Part shown: positions 23,789 to 32,076 of the stretch, one piece after another
Layout of the letters: each line of letters opens with the position of its first letter
Position numbering within the stretch: position 1 is the first letter of the stretch
NCBI GenBank assembly: GCA_035532215.1
Contig: DATKRK010000425.1
Span: forward strand, 1 to 51,007
Direction: 5' to 3'
Source: JAICIG01 sp035532215
GTDB lineage: Bacteria; Planctomycetota; Planctomycetia; Pirellulales; JAICIG01
Length of the DNA stretch: 51,007 bases
The notes under the pieces: model-generated
Told to the model about the DNA's origin: nothing
What the model saw: only the letters and a program-made list of their open reading frames with translations
Database searches by the model: none
Translations under genes and position numbers: made by a program

Positions 23789-24591
23789 GCGGCTCTCCTG
23801 CGCTCGCGAGCCCGGCCGTGCTGGCCTTCTTGCTGGCTTTGTACGAAGCTCAACAGTTCGTTGACCTGCGGAACGAGTTGGTTGTTGCCGCGGAGAATTT
23901 CGCGGGCGTGGTCCAACCCGACCTTGGCCCGGTACAGCAGGCGATGGGCTTCGGCCAGGCAGTCGATGGCTTCGGGCGAAAAGTTGTTGCGTTTCAAGGC
24001 CACGACGTTAATGCAGCGCGGCCGCGTGGGGTGGCCGTCGACCAGCATGAACGGCGGGACGTCGTGCAGCACGCGGCTCAAACCGGCCACGAAGCTGAAG
24101 CCGCCGATCGACGCATAGTGGTGGACGGCGACGCCGCCGGACAACGAGGCGTGGTCGCGAACGTGGACGTGGCCGCCCAGCAGCACGGCGTTCGCCATGA
24201 TAATATGGCTGCCCAACCGGCAATCGTGGGCCACATGAGAGCAAGCCATGAGGAAATTGTGGCTGCCGATCGATGTGACGCCGTCCTCTTTTTCCGAGGC
24301 CCGATTGACGGTCACTCCTTCGCGCAGCGTGTTGTGGTCGCCGATCACCACTTGAGTGTCGCTGCCCCGATAGCTGAGATCCTGCGGCTCTCCGCCGATC
24401 ACCACGCCGGGGTAGAAGTGGTTGTCTTGTCCGATCGTGACGCGCCCCATGACGGTCACGCCGTTTTCCAGGCGCGTCCCGCGGCCGATCCGCACGTGCG
24501 GGCCAATCACGCAGAAAGGTCCGATTTCCACGTCATGGTCGATCTCGGCGCGCGAATCGATGGCGGCGTGCTCGCCAATATAGGTCGCCAT
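23785..24591 (-). CDS. lpxA: acyl-ACP--UDP-N-acetylglucosamine O-acyltransferase
   Basis: This 268-residue protein catalyses the first step of lipid A synthesis, transfer of a 3-hydroxyacyl chain to UDP-GlcNAc in the cytosol. The left-handed beta-helix hexapeptides run from residue 5 to about 185 (IGEHAAI, IGPFCVIG, IGRGTRL). The catalytic His122 lies in SHVAHDC, as in E. coli LpxA (His125), and the helical C-terminal domain is present. The start is ATG 24591 with GTGGAG 7 nt upstream. It lies after lpxC and overlaps the Gfo/Idh gene, giving lpxC-lpxA-Gfo/Idh. lpxD and lpxB are not in the window. Confidence 0.95.
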   Translation of the reverse strand: MATYIGEHAAIDSRAEIDHDVEIGPFCVIGPHVRIGRGTRLENGVTVMGRVTIGQDNHFYPGVVIGGEPQDLSYRGSDTQVVIGDHNTLREGVTVNRASEKEDGVTSIGSHNFLMACSHVAHDCRLGSHIIMANAVLLGGHVHVRDHASLSGGVAVHHYASIGGFSFVAGLSRVLHDVPPFMLVDGHPTRPRCINVVALKRNNFSPEAIDCLAEAHRLLYRAKVGLDHAREILRGNNQLVPQVNELLSFVQSQQEGQHGRARERRRAA

Positions 24592-24690
24592 GTCTGAACT
24601 CCACAACCTCGTGGTTAACTGCGAAGTGCGCCATCCGGCTTCGGCTGATCCCTCGACGGCGGGCGGCCGTTCGACCGCCGGCACGGCGCC

Positions 24691-25602
24691 TCAGGCCGAG
24701 CGTCTAAAGCCCCCTACCAGGTCTCCTTCGGTCAACAAGATTCTCACCAACTCGGCGTTCAGGCGGTGGCCGCTGCGGAACGCGACGAAGTGGCCCGCCA
24801 GATCGCAACCGGCCAACGACAGGTCGCCGACCAGATCGAGCGTCTTGTGTCTTACGCATTCGTCGCGAAATCGCAACTCGTTGTCGATCGGGCCTTCGGC
24901 GTCGAACACCAATAGATCCTTGAGCGTGGCCCGAGTTCCCAGGCCCTGCGCCAGCAGCCAGTCGGCTTCGCTTTTGAGCATGAAGGTGCGGCTGGGGGCC
25001 AATTCGCGGCGGAATGAGTCGGGCGTGACGGGCAGGGTCAGCGTTTGCCGTCCGATGGCCGTATCGGAACCGTAATCGAGATGGAATTTGACCGACAATC
25101 CGCCCGTGTGGCTCGGTCGGGCCTCGACCCAGCTCTCGTCGTTGCCCAGTCGCGTGACTTCGCGAACGAAAAGCGTCGAACGCACGGCCTTTAGTTCGAC
25201 GACGCCCGCCGCCGTCAAGGCCTCGACAAAGGGCAGGCTGGAACCGTCGCAGCCGGGCATCTCGGCGGCGTCGACCCAGACCTCGCAATTGTCGATCTGC
25301 ATGCCGCCGAGCGCCGCCATGACGTGTTCGACCATTTCGACGCTCGCGCCGCCCGAGCGCAGCGTGGTGCGGCGAGGCGTTTCCACGCGGTTCGCGACGT
25401 CGGCGCGAATCCTGACCGGCTTGGCCAGATCGGATCGCACGAAGACCACGCCCGTGTCGGCGGGGGCCGGACGAAATTCGACGCGAACGTCCTTTCCGCT
25501 CCAGTATCCGAATCCCTCGACGGTGGCAGACCTGGCAAGAGTACGCTGTCGGCGGGGCGCTTGCAGCGACGGCCGCGAATCATCCTTGAAACGCTTGAAC
25601 AT
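24691..25602 (-). CDS. lpxC: UDP-3-O-acyl-N-acetylglucosamine deacetylase
   Basis: This 303-residue zinc amidase performs the committed step of lipid A synthesis. The zinc ligands are His93 (VEHVMAAL), His252 and Asp256 (HKTLDLVGDL); the general base is Glu92 and the catalytic His279 is in SGHRLNAEL. The protein stands alone, not fused to FabZ as in some planctomycetes and Bacteroidetes. The first 22 residues are basic and probably disordered. It lies 99 bp upstream of lpxA and 82 bp downstream of the OmpH/Skp-like gene, one transcription direction throughout. Confidence 0.95.
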   Translation of the reverse strand: MFKRFKDDSRPSLQAPRRQRTLARSATVEGFGYWSGKDVRVEFRPAPADTGVVFVRSDLAKPVRIRADVANRVETPRRTTLRSGGASVEMVEHVMAALGGMQIDNCEVWVDAAEMPGCDGSSLPFVEALTAAGVVELKAVRSTLFVREVTRLGNDESWVEARPSHTGGLSVKFHLDYGSDTAIGRQTLTLPVTPDSFRRELAPSRTFMLKSEADWLLAQGLGTRATLKDLLVFDAEGPIDNELRFRDECVRHKTLDLVGDLSLAGCDLAGHFVAFRSGHRLNAELVRILLTEGDLVGGFRRSA

Positions 25603-25684
25603 AAATCCTGGTGGCTAAGGCATGGTGCTGGCCGCCGCGCCTCCTTGCGCGGCCGTGCGATGTGCAAGCCGGACCCGACCGATC

Positions 25685-26359
25685 TTATCGGCGAGGCAAC
25701 ACTCCCTGCGATTTCGCCGGCTTGGCGCCGATCGGTCCGGCGGGCTGACGTTGCTGCCGCGGGGCGCCGGCGTTGGCGTTGCAGGCGTCGAGCACGATCG
25801 GCGTGATGTCGATGGCTCGGTTGTAATACACGACCTGCCGATTCAGGTGTTGCATGACTCCTTGGAGATCATCGCCTTCGAGCGGGTCGCCGTTGAATCG
25901 CAGCACCAGCGTGATTCCGTATCTCTCGGCGTGATTCTTCACGTGGTCGAGCACTTCCTTATAGACCGACAGGTAGATCTTCGCCTCTTGCTCCATGAAG
26001 TTGCGCTTCTGAATGTTGACTTGCACTTGCAAGTCGGCCTGACGCTTGGCCAGTTCCTCTTCGAGCGCTCTGGCTTCCGGCGAGTTGCGGTTGTATTCGT
26101 CGATTTTCTCCGCCGACTTCTCGATCGCTTCCTTGGCGGCCTTGAGGTCGGCTTCGGCGGCTTCGACGTCGTGCCGCATGTGCTCGACGAGCGCCTTGAA
26201 TTGAACGTGGTTGGCGAAGATATAAGTCAGGTCGACGATGGCCACTTGCGAGCCCGCTTGCGAGCCAGGGCCGCGCTGCTGCGCGGCGGCTTCGTCGGCC
26301 GAATACTCAAACGCCGCGAACACGGCCGCGATGGCGGCCAAAGACAGGAACTTCTTCAC
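25685..26359 (-). CDS. OmpH/Skp-family periplasmic chaperone
   Basis: This 224-residue protein has a signal peptide (MKKFLSLAAIAAVFAAFEYSADEAAA). The body begins VAIVDLTYIFANHVQFK, the beta-strand and helix start of the Skp family, and then forms a long coiled coil (about 60-130) with a closing alpha/beta part. Skp trimers hold unfolded outer-membrane proteins in the periplasm, and genes for it commonly precede lipid A genes, as here before lpxC. The Pro/Gln-rich C-terminal 30 residues are additional. The start is GTG 26359, chosen because AAGGAG ends 8 nt upstream. The frame continues upstream into antisense of the sulfotransferase and is not coding there. Confidence 0.85.
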   Translation of the reverse strand: MKKFLSLAAIAAVFAAFEYSADEAAAQQRGPGSQAGSQVAIVDLTYIFANHVQFKALVEHMRHDVEAAEADLKAAKEAIEKSAEKIDEYNRNSPEARALEEELAKRQADLQVQVNIQKRNFMEQEAKIYLSVYKEVLDHVKNHAERYGITLVLRFNGDPLEGDDLQGVMQHLNRQVVYYNRAIDITPIVLDACNANAGAPRQQRQPAGPIGAKPAKSQGVLPRR

Positions 26360-26571
26360 GTTTAGCGCTCCTTGCTTTCCTGGGCGAGGTCGTCCGTGAC
26401 CGCGTGAGTTCCTTCCCGCAGAACCCACGTGCCGAGAGTTTCCGATTGGCGAGTGCGGATGGGGCCAATTGCGAGGCGGTATTGTGCCTTGAAGCCGAAC
26501 TCGGGTAAAGGTCAGTTCGCGGGGGAAAAGGCGCTTTCGCGAGGTTTTCGGCTTGGGGTCCGCCGCGCGAG

Positions 26572-27756
26572 TCAGGCGGCGGCGCGCTGGGGCTCGTTCG
26601 CCGACCGCGATCGCTCGACCAGGGACCGGATCTGCTGCTGCAACGCGTCGAAGAAATGCCATTCCGCGACCGTGCCGGAGTATTTGCGGCTCTCGCGGCT
26701 GGTGTTGTCGCGAAGTTCGCAAAACAGCTCGTGGCACTCGCGGTAAAGCCCGGCGTGGGGCGCCAACGCGGGCGGCAATTCGCCCTCCTTCAGGCGCGAA
26801 CGAATCAGGCTGCCGCCGAGCATCGTCTCCGGCACGTCGATCTCGACGCCCAGCAAGCGGCCCAGCCAATCGAGCGCCGGCTTGCCGAAATCGTTGAAGA
26901 ACATCCAATACGAGTTCGGGCAAACCCGATAGACGTCGATCGTCAGCGCCAGGCTTTCGAGCCAAGCCTCGAACAGGCGAGGGATGGGCGACCAGGGAAA
27001 CAGCTTGTGCATCGACCACAAGGCTTCGTTCGGCGTGCGGACCGTCAGCAGGTGAGGCGAGCCCGAAAAGTAGGCGGCGTGATGATCCAGACAAAGGCGC
27101 TTCCAGTTGGGCGGGTAGTCGTGTGGTCCGAACGCTTCTTTCGCGCCGGCGTAGCGGTGCTGCCGGCCCAGGCGGAGCAACAAGGCCAGCGGCCCTCTCT
27201 CGACGGCGGCCGAGGGCGAAACGTAGGTCCCCTTGTAGTGGCAGTTGCCCATCGCCTCGTGCATGGCGTTGAAAAAGCCGACGAAGTCCTGGATATGGCC
27301 GTGCTGGAAGAAATTCGGTTCTTCGAGCAGGAAAATCTCCGGACGCGAATTCAGGCACTTCGTGAGCACGGTGGTGCCCGACCGGGCGCTGCCCAGAATG
27401 AACAGGCCCTGCGATTCCAGCTTTTCCAGGGAGGCGTCGTCGAGCGACGGCGGCGGTTCGTCCGGCGGCGTGAGCACTTGCTTGGCCTCGGCAGCCAGCT
27501 CTGCCAGCCGCGAGTCGAGGCGTTCGAGCAGGACGAGCATGGCTTGCAGGGAAGCGTTCGCGGCCTCGCCTTGCCGCTCGGCGGCGGCCTGCGATACGCG
27601 CAGCGTTTCGGCCAGGAATACTCGCAGCGTTTCGGCCAGCGATTCGCCCAGCGCCTGCCGCAAATCTTGCAAGCGGTCGGCCGTCAGCGTCTGAGACCGC
27701 GCCAATTCTGGAACGCCCAACAGTCGCTGAATCTTCCCTGCCAAACAAGCCTTCAT
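26572..27756 (-). CDS. sulfotransferase-family protein with N-terminal coiled coil
   Basis: This 394-residue protein has a C-terminal PAPS-dependent sulfotransferase fold. The 5'-phosphosulfate loop GSARSGTT is at 122-129 after a beta-strand (GLFIL), and the later VRTPNEALWSMHKLFPWS segment fits the 3'-phosphate-binding region (R-x-P-N-E/D). Residues 30-95 form a helical coiled coil containing a perfect 8-residue repeat (AETLRVFL/AETLRVSQ) that comes from a 24-bp tandem DNA repeat. It probably sulfates a carbohydrate or lipid; its place next to a surface glycan cluster suggests a sulfated glycan. The start is ATG 27756 with AGAAGG about 5 nt upstream. The substrate is not determined. Confidence 0.8.
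   Translation of the reverse strand: MKACLAGKIQRLLGVPELARSQTLTADRLQDLRQALGESLAETLRVFLAETLRVSQAAAERQGEAANASLQAMLVLLERLDSRLAELAAEAKQVLTPPDEPPPSLDDASLEKLESQGLFILGSARSGTTVLTKCLNSRPEIFLLEEPNFFQHGHIQDFVGFFNAMHEAMGNCHYKGTYVSPSAAVERGPLALLLRLGRQHRYAGAKEAFGPHDYPPNWKRLCLDHHAAYFSGSPHLLTVRTPNEALWSMHKLFPWSPIPRLFEAWLESLALTIDVYRVCPNSYWMFFNDFGKPALDWLGRLLGVEIDVPETMLGGSLIRSRLKEGELPPALAPHAGLYRECHELFCELRDNTSRESRKYSGTVAEWHFFDALQQQIRSLVERSRSANEPQRAAA
27599..27646. repeat. 24-bp tandem repeat in the sulfotransferase gene
   Basis: Two 24-bp units starting CGCAGCGTTTCGGCCAG lie at 27599-27622 and 27623-27646 and encode the doubled AETLRV segment of the coiled coil. Confidence 0.75.
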
Positions 27757-27812
27757 GGCGCCTTCTCATTTTGCCGTTCGGGTTCCATTTCCCACGCGCA
27801 TCGCCCGCTCGC

Positions 27813-28850
27813 CTAGGCCGCGCGCGTCGAGGTCGCAGGCAGCCGGCTCGGGGCGACGTCGTGCTTCATCGAGGCGTGGACGATTTGCGTGCCGGGGGCG
27901 TTGACGCTGATCGAGATGGTTTCCAGGTCGCCCAGCTCCGCGATCAGACCGGCTTTCTTTTCGGGCGGCACGCAGAACAGGATGAACCCCCCGCCGCCGG
28001 CGCCGAGCAGCTTTCCGCCCCAGGCGCCGCACTGCACGCCGCGCTCGTAGATGGCGTTGATCTGCGCGTTCGACACCGAGTCGTCGAGCGAGTTCTTCAG
28101 CTTCCAGCCTGCGTCGAGCAAGCGGCCGAATTTCGCCAGGCTGCCGCCGCCGGCGAGCGCTTCATAGCCTTCATCGACCAGCCGGCGCATGCGCTTGAGC
28201 CGTTCGACGTTGCCCCCGATCCGCTCCACTTGGCGCGCCGCGACCTGGCTGGCCCGGCGGCGGATGCCCGTGTAGACCACCAGCAAATGCTGCTCGAATT
28301 CGGCCTGCCGTTCGGGCGAAATCGGCAGGCGGTGAACGATGATGTCGCGAGTGGTGCGAAACTCGATCAGGTTGAAGCCGCCCATCGCGGCAAAGGTCTG
28401 ATCTTGGCAGCCTACCGATTCGCCGAGCACTTCGCGTTCGATTTCGATGGCTTGATACGCCAGGTCCAACGGATGCACCACGCGGCCCTGAAATGCGTAC
28501 AACGTATTCAGCACGCCCACCACGAAACTCGACGACGTGCCGAGGCCGACCGACGAGGGCAGTTCGGCCATGCAGTCGAGTTCGACGTCTTTCGTGACGC
28601 CCGTCCAACGCAGACACTCGCGAAGCGGGGCGTGCTGGATGCTATCCAGATCGGCCACGCATTCGACCTTGCTGTAGGCCAGCCGAATGGAATAATCGAA
28701 CAGCCGCGAATAAAAGTGAGTGGCGGCCAGATACGTACACTTGTCGACCGCGGTCCCCAACACGGCGCCGCCGTGCTTGGTGAAATGCTCGGGATAGTCG
28801 GTGCCGCCGCCAAAAAAGCTCACGCGGAACGGCGTTTTGCTGATAATCAC
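27813..28850 (-). CDS. GHMP-family sugar kinase (HddA-like heptose-7-phosphate kinase)
   Basis: This 345-residue kinase starts MIISKTPFRVSFFGGGTDYP, the hallmark of the D-glycero-alpha-D-manno-heptose-7-phosphate kinase branch of GHMP kinases. The phosphate loop PSSVGLGTSSSF (about 98-109) and the C-terminal KLLGAGGGGFILF block are intact. It would phosphorylate C1 of a sugar 7-phosphate for later activation. The start is GTG 28850 with AGGAAG 7 nt upstream. An HddC-like nucleotidyltransferase is upstream, making a two-gene module for a GDP-heptose or similar nucleotide sugar; the isomerase GmhA and the phosphatase GmhB/HddB are not in the window. Fucokinase-like specificity cannot be excluded. 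Confidence 0.83.
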   Translation of the reverse strand: MIISKTPFRVSFFGGGTDYPEHFTKHGGAVLGTAVDKCTYLAATHFYSRLFDYSIRLAYSKVECVADLDSIQHAPLRECLRWTGVTKDVELDCMAELPSSVGLGTSSSFVVGVLNTLYAFQGRVVHPLDLAYQAIEIEREVLGESVGCQDQTFAAMGGFNLIEFRTTRDIIVHRLPISPERQAEFEQHLLVVYTGIRRRASQVAARQVERIGGNVERLKRMRRLVDEGYEALAGGGSLAKFGRLLDAGWKLKNSLDDSVSNAQINAIYERGVQCGAWGGKLLGAGGGGFILFCVPPEKKAGLIAELGDLETISISVNAPGTQIVHASMKHDVAPSRLPATSTRAA

Positions 28851-28904
28851 GACTTCGCTTCCTGCTCGGTGCGATCGATCGCCAAAAACGACCCGGGGAA
28901 CGCG

Positions 28905-29029
28905 TTAATTTACAACGGCCCGCTTGGGGGCTAAGACGAGGCTTCCGTTGCCGAAAGCGACCAAGCTACACGAAGCTCTAAATCGCGGAAACAGCAATCT
29001 TAGCCCGCAAGCGGGCCGTTGTTAATTTA
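28905..29029. repeat. inverted pair of GGCCCGCTTG-type repeats
   Basis: 28905-28936 and 28998-29029 are near-perfect reverse complements with the core ACAACGGCCCGCTTG(G/C)GGGC. They lie mostly in the 171-bp spacer between the kinase and nucleotidyltransferase genes; the right arm reaches the end of the latter. Confidence 0.8.
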
Positions 29030-29765
29030 CGGCCCCCCTGATTTCCTGCCTAGGCCAATGTCGGACCAGGAATTCCTCCGCCTCCGCGAGACTTTCGGGC
29101 GTCCCAATATCGAGAAACGGCGCGGCGCATCGATGCACGGCCAGCTTGGCTCCTTGCCGCAACAACGCGGGGAACACGTCGCATTCCATGCTCAGCGGCG
29201 TTTGTCGAGGAAACGACGCCAGCAGCCGGCGGCGAAAGCAATACACGCCCGCGTTGATCAGTCCCGCGCCGGGACGCTTTTCGCGAAACCCCAGCAGGCG
29301 GCCCTCGTCGTCGATATCGAGGCCCCCATAGCGCCCGGCGTCGTCGACGTGCAGCCCGACCACCACGCCGTCGACCGCCGGATCTTTCAACAGCCGCCAG
29401 GCGCCGGCCAGATCGGCCAGCACCAGCGAATCGCCGTTCGCGAGCAGAAGCGGATCGGCATCGCCGGCGGCTTGTTGAGCGAACAGGAATCCGCCGCCGG
29501 TGCCGAGCGGTTCGGCTTCGCGCACGGTTCCGATCGACAACTCGTCGTCCGGGCGCTGGCGAAAGTGCGCTTCGGCGACTTCGGCCAGGTGGCCCAGCGA
29601 AATGACGAACCGGCGGACGCCCTGCCCTTGAAAGTGTCGAATGACCCATTCAATGAACGGCCGCCCGCCCGCCGGAATCAGCGGTTTCGGCAGATGGGGC
29701 TCGAGATGGCTGATTCGCGTGCCGCGTCCGCCGGCCAGGATAATGGCGCAAGAGTTCGCATTCAT
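29022..29765 (-). CDS. sugar-phosphate nucleotidyltransferase (HddC-like)
   Basis: This 247-residue protein has the nucleotide-binding motif LAGGRGTR (10-17), the lysine of PKPLIPAGG (27-34), and an ANGDSL Asp motif, as in guanylyl-, uridylyl- or thymidylyl-transferases. Sequence features and the adjacent HddA-like kinase favour D-glycero-alpha-D-manno-heptose 1-phosphate guanylyltransferase (HddC); glucose-1-phosphate types are possible. It would form the NDP-sugar donor for the glycosyltransferases in this cluster. The start ATG 29765 overlaps the stop of the upstream glycosyltransferase by 4 nt. The last residues are read from an arm of an inverted repeat. Confidence 0.82.
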   Translation of the reverse strand: MNANSCAIILAGGRGTRISHLEPHLPKPLIPAGGRPFIEWVIRHFQGQGVRRFVISLGHLAEVAEAHFRQRPDDELSIGTVREAEPLGTGGGFLFAQQAAGDADPLLLANGDSLVLADLAGAWRLLKDPAVDGVVVGLHVDDAGRYGGLDIDDEGRLLGFREKRPGAGLINAGVYCFRRRLLASFPRQTPLSMECDVFPALLRQGAKLAVHRCAAPFLDIGTPESLAEAEEFLVRHWPRQEIRGAVN

Positions 29766-31123
29766 GCCGAGGCGCCTCGCAGTTGGCCAAATTGCGTCTT
29801 GGGTTTTCGGGCAACGCGATTTTCGGAGCAAGCCGCGTCTGGCGGATTTTGCAACAATGTCAACAGCCGTTGCGGGTTTTGTTGGCTTCGCCACGCCGCC
29901 GCGCAGTCGAGAGCGCGCTGATGATGGCGGCGCCAATCTTGGGCGATCTTGAGAATCAGCAAAGGCGCGTCGCTCAGGTCGCGAAAGGCGCCGCCCGCGC
30001 CTTGCAATAATTGCCGCGCCATCCAGGTTCCCTCGGGCACGACCAGCGGAATTCCGGCCGCCAGCGCTTCGGCGAACACGCCCGAACTCCGCTCGGCGTA
30101 GGCCCGCCGGTCGTAGGGCAGCACGACCAAATGGCCGGAGGCCAGCAATTCGCGGTACTTCGGCGGACTGAGCGGCGAGGTGAACAGCGTCACGCCGCGA
30201 TGTGCGAGGCGACACAATTCTGCTCGGGCCGCAGTGATTTCGGGCGCTTCGCAGGGCGAGACGCAATGCGCTTGGAAATAAAACTCGAATCGCAGCCGAT
30301 GGCCTTCGTCGTCCGTCAATGCCCGCACCAGCCCCGGCAGATGCTGAAAGCCTTTCTCCAGCCGCGCGTCGCCCAGATACAGAATTCGCAATCTATCCTG
30401 CGCCGGCAAGGCGGTGCGCACCGACGGCGTATGCGGAATAGGAAGCGCGCCGAACGGAAAACCGGTCTTTTCGCGGTAGTGCGCAGCAAGTTCCTCGTTG
30501 TCCGTCCAAAAGTATACGCTTTGCGGACGCTCCTCACGGACTTGTGCGCTCAGACGCAACGCCCGGAACGGGTCGACGGAAAGGTCGACTTCGGGCCGCC
30601 GGCGGAACAGGAGATGCCACACGGGGCGGCGCGATTCGCGGTCCGTCCGCCAAAGACCTTGCAAAGCCGCAAAATCGACGTGAGACAGTGTCGGCACGAA
30701 AATCACATCGTCGGCGGCGACAGCCAACCGCTCGAGCAGGCTCGCCGTATCGCGAATGAACCGTCGCTGCCGTGCGGCGTCGAACTGCCTTCGTAACAGG
30801 CCGAATTTGCGATTGCTCGCATCGGCGTGCTTGTCAACCGATCGCCCGCTTGGGGATGTCGGCCGCACTCGACGCCTGACCGCGTGCAACGCGCGCCACA
30901 ACCCAATTTGCCATTCCGACGCCCCTTGGTGCAGCCAAACCCCGTACTTGTAAGCGGGAATGATCGGCCAGGCTTCCCGAAGCTCGCTCCGAAACCGCCG
31001 GTTCGTCGCCAGCACGGACTCGTAGCCGCTCTCGGCCGCCGCATCCAGAACGGCGCGGGCGTATTCGTAGTGGTGCCCCGCGTAATCGACGAGCGAATGA
31101 TCGATCAGGATGAATCGCCCCAT
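29762..31123 (-). CDS. GT-B glycosyltransferase, first of three paralogues
   Basis: This 453-residue glycosyltransferase has a two-domain GT-B layout. The N-terminus MGRFILIDHSLVDYAGHHYEY resembles those of the other two paralogues. The C-terminal half has LGDARLEKGFQHLP (250-263), LPYDRRAYAERSSG (335-348) and VVPEGTWMARQ (361-371), which correspond to the nucleotide-sugar-binding C-terminal domain of GT4-like enzymes. It has no classical E-x7-E signature. The paralogues are at 33474 and 38123. The donor and acceptor sugars are unknown. The ATG at 31123 is preferred; a GTG at 31132 would overlap the stop of the upstream epimerase gene. Its stop overlaps the following nucleotidyltransferase start by 4 nt. 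Confidence 0.75.
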   Translation of the reverse strand: MGRFILIDHSLVDYAGHHYEYARAVLDAAAESGYESVLATNRRFRSELREAWPIIPAYKYGVWLHQGASEWQIGLWRALHAVRRRVRPTSPSGRSVDKHADASNRKFGLLRRQFDAARQRRFIRDTASLLERLAVAADDVIFVPTLSHVDFAALQGLWRTDRESRRPVWHLLFRRRPEVDLSVDPFRALRLSAQVREERPQSVYFWTDNEELAAHYREKTGFPFGALPIPHTPSVRTALPAQDRLRILYLGDARLEKGFQHLPGLVRALTDDEGHRLRFEFYFQAHCVSPCEAPEITAARAELCRLAHRGVTLFTSPLSPPKYRELLASGHLVVLPYDRRAYAERSSGVFAEALAAGIPLVVPEGTWMARQLLQGAGGAFRDLSDAPLLILKIAQDWRRHHQRALDCAAAWRSQQNPQRLLTLLQNPPDAACSENRVARKPKTQFGQLRGASA

Positions 31124-31128
31124 GGAAG

Positions 31129-32076
31129 TCACGCCGCCGTTGGCGCCGCCATCGTTTCTGGGAACAGTTTCTCTCGTTGCGACCAGAACCAATCGATCGT
31201 GGATTTCAAACCGGCATCCAAGGAAGTGCGGCGGAAACCCGGCAGCAGCCGGCTCAGTTTTTCGACCGAGAGGCATTTCGAGGTGGCGCCGACGTAACGC
31301 GCCTTGTCGAATTGAATCCGGTCGAAGTCGTAGCCGACTTCGCGGCAGATCGACTCGGCGAAGTGCCGGATGCTGTGTTCCTGCCCGGCGCCGATGTTCA
31401 CGAGCTCGTTGTCGACGCGGGCGGCCAGTTGCGAGGCGGCGGCGACAAAATCGTCGACGTAGACCAATTCTCGGGCCTGGCGCCCGTCGCCCCACAGCAC
31501 GACCGGATCTCCGTAGAGCTTGCCGCGGATGATCTTGCGAATCAAATCGAAGATGAAGTGCATTTGCCGGCCGTCGGTGTGATAGCCCGGGCCGTACAGC
31601 GTCGAGGGGACGAGGCACAGATACTTCAATCCGAATTGACGCGACAGCGCCAGCAACCCCGCATACAGCATCCGCTTGGTCATGGCATAAGTGAACAGGC
31701 TGTCGATCGGCGCCCCGTCGAGATAGTTCTCCTCGACCAACGGGAGTTGCGGCGAATAAGAACAACTCGTGCCCATCGCGATCAGCTTGGCTTGCGGCTG
31801 GGACTGATGCCACCAGGCCAGCACGTTCGTGTTGATCTGTTGATTGATGATCCACTGCTCGCCCGGATGGTACAGGCAAAAGTCGCCGGCTTGCGTCCAG
31901 GCCGCCAGATGATAAATCTGGTCGTACTTCACGCCGCTGAAGGCCGACAGCGAATCGGCCTTCGTCAGGTCGCAATTCCGGCTGCCCAGCCGGACGACGC
32001 TGTGCCCTTCGCCTTCCAGCCGCGCCGTCAAGGCGGACCCCAAAAAGCCCGTCGCTCCGGTCACGAGAATCTTCAT
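31129..32076 (-). CDS. NAD-dependent epimerase/dehydratase, GDP-fucose-synthase-like
   Basis: This 315-residue extended SDR has the GATGFLG cofactor motif (7-13), and the active-site region GTSCSYSP (102-109) with Tyr130 and Lys134 (YAMTK). The layout is closest to GDP-L-fucose synthase/GDP-colitose synthase, which epimerise and reduce a 4-keto-6-deoxy (or 3,6-dideoxy) GDP-hexose. A ColD-like 3-dehydratase gene in the same strand block makes a ColC-like role possible, but a simple epimerase is equally open. The stop/start overlaps by 4 nt with the upstream methyltransferase gene (ATG at 32076). Confidence 0.82.
   Translation of the reverse strand: MKILVTGATGFLGSALTARLEGEGHSVVRLGSRNCDLTKADSLSAFSGVKYDQIYHLAAWTQAGDFCLYHPGEQWIINQQINTNVLAWWHQSQPQAKLIAMGTSCSYSPQLPLVEENYLDGAPIDSLFTYAMTKRMLYAGLLALSRQFGLKYLCLVPSTLYGPGYHTDGRQMHFIFDLIRKIIRGKLYGDPVVLWGDGRQARELVYVDDFVAAASQLAARVDNELVNIGAGQEHSIRHFAESICREVGYDFDRIQFDKARYVGATSKCLSVEKLSRLLPGFRRTSLDAGLKSTIDWFWSQREKLFPETMAAPTAA

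Noticed and set aside
26360..27769. Extension of the OmpH/Skp frame across the sulfotransferase gene
   Set aside because: It is a same-strand alternative frame of the sulfotransferase, Arg-rich, with no domain. The Skp signal peptide begins at GTG 26359 with AAGGAG upstream.
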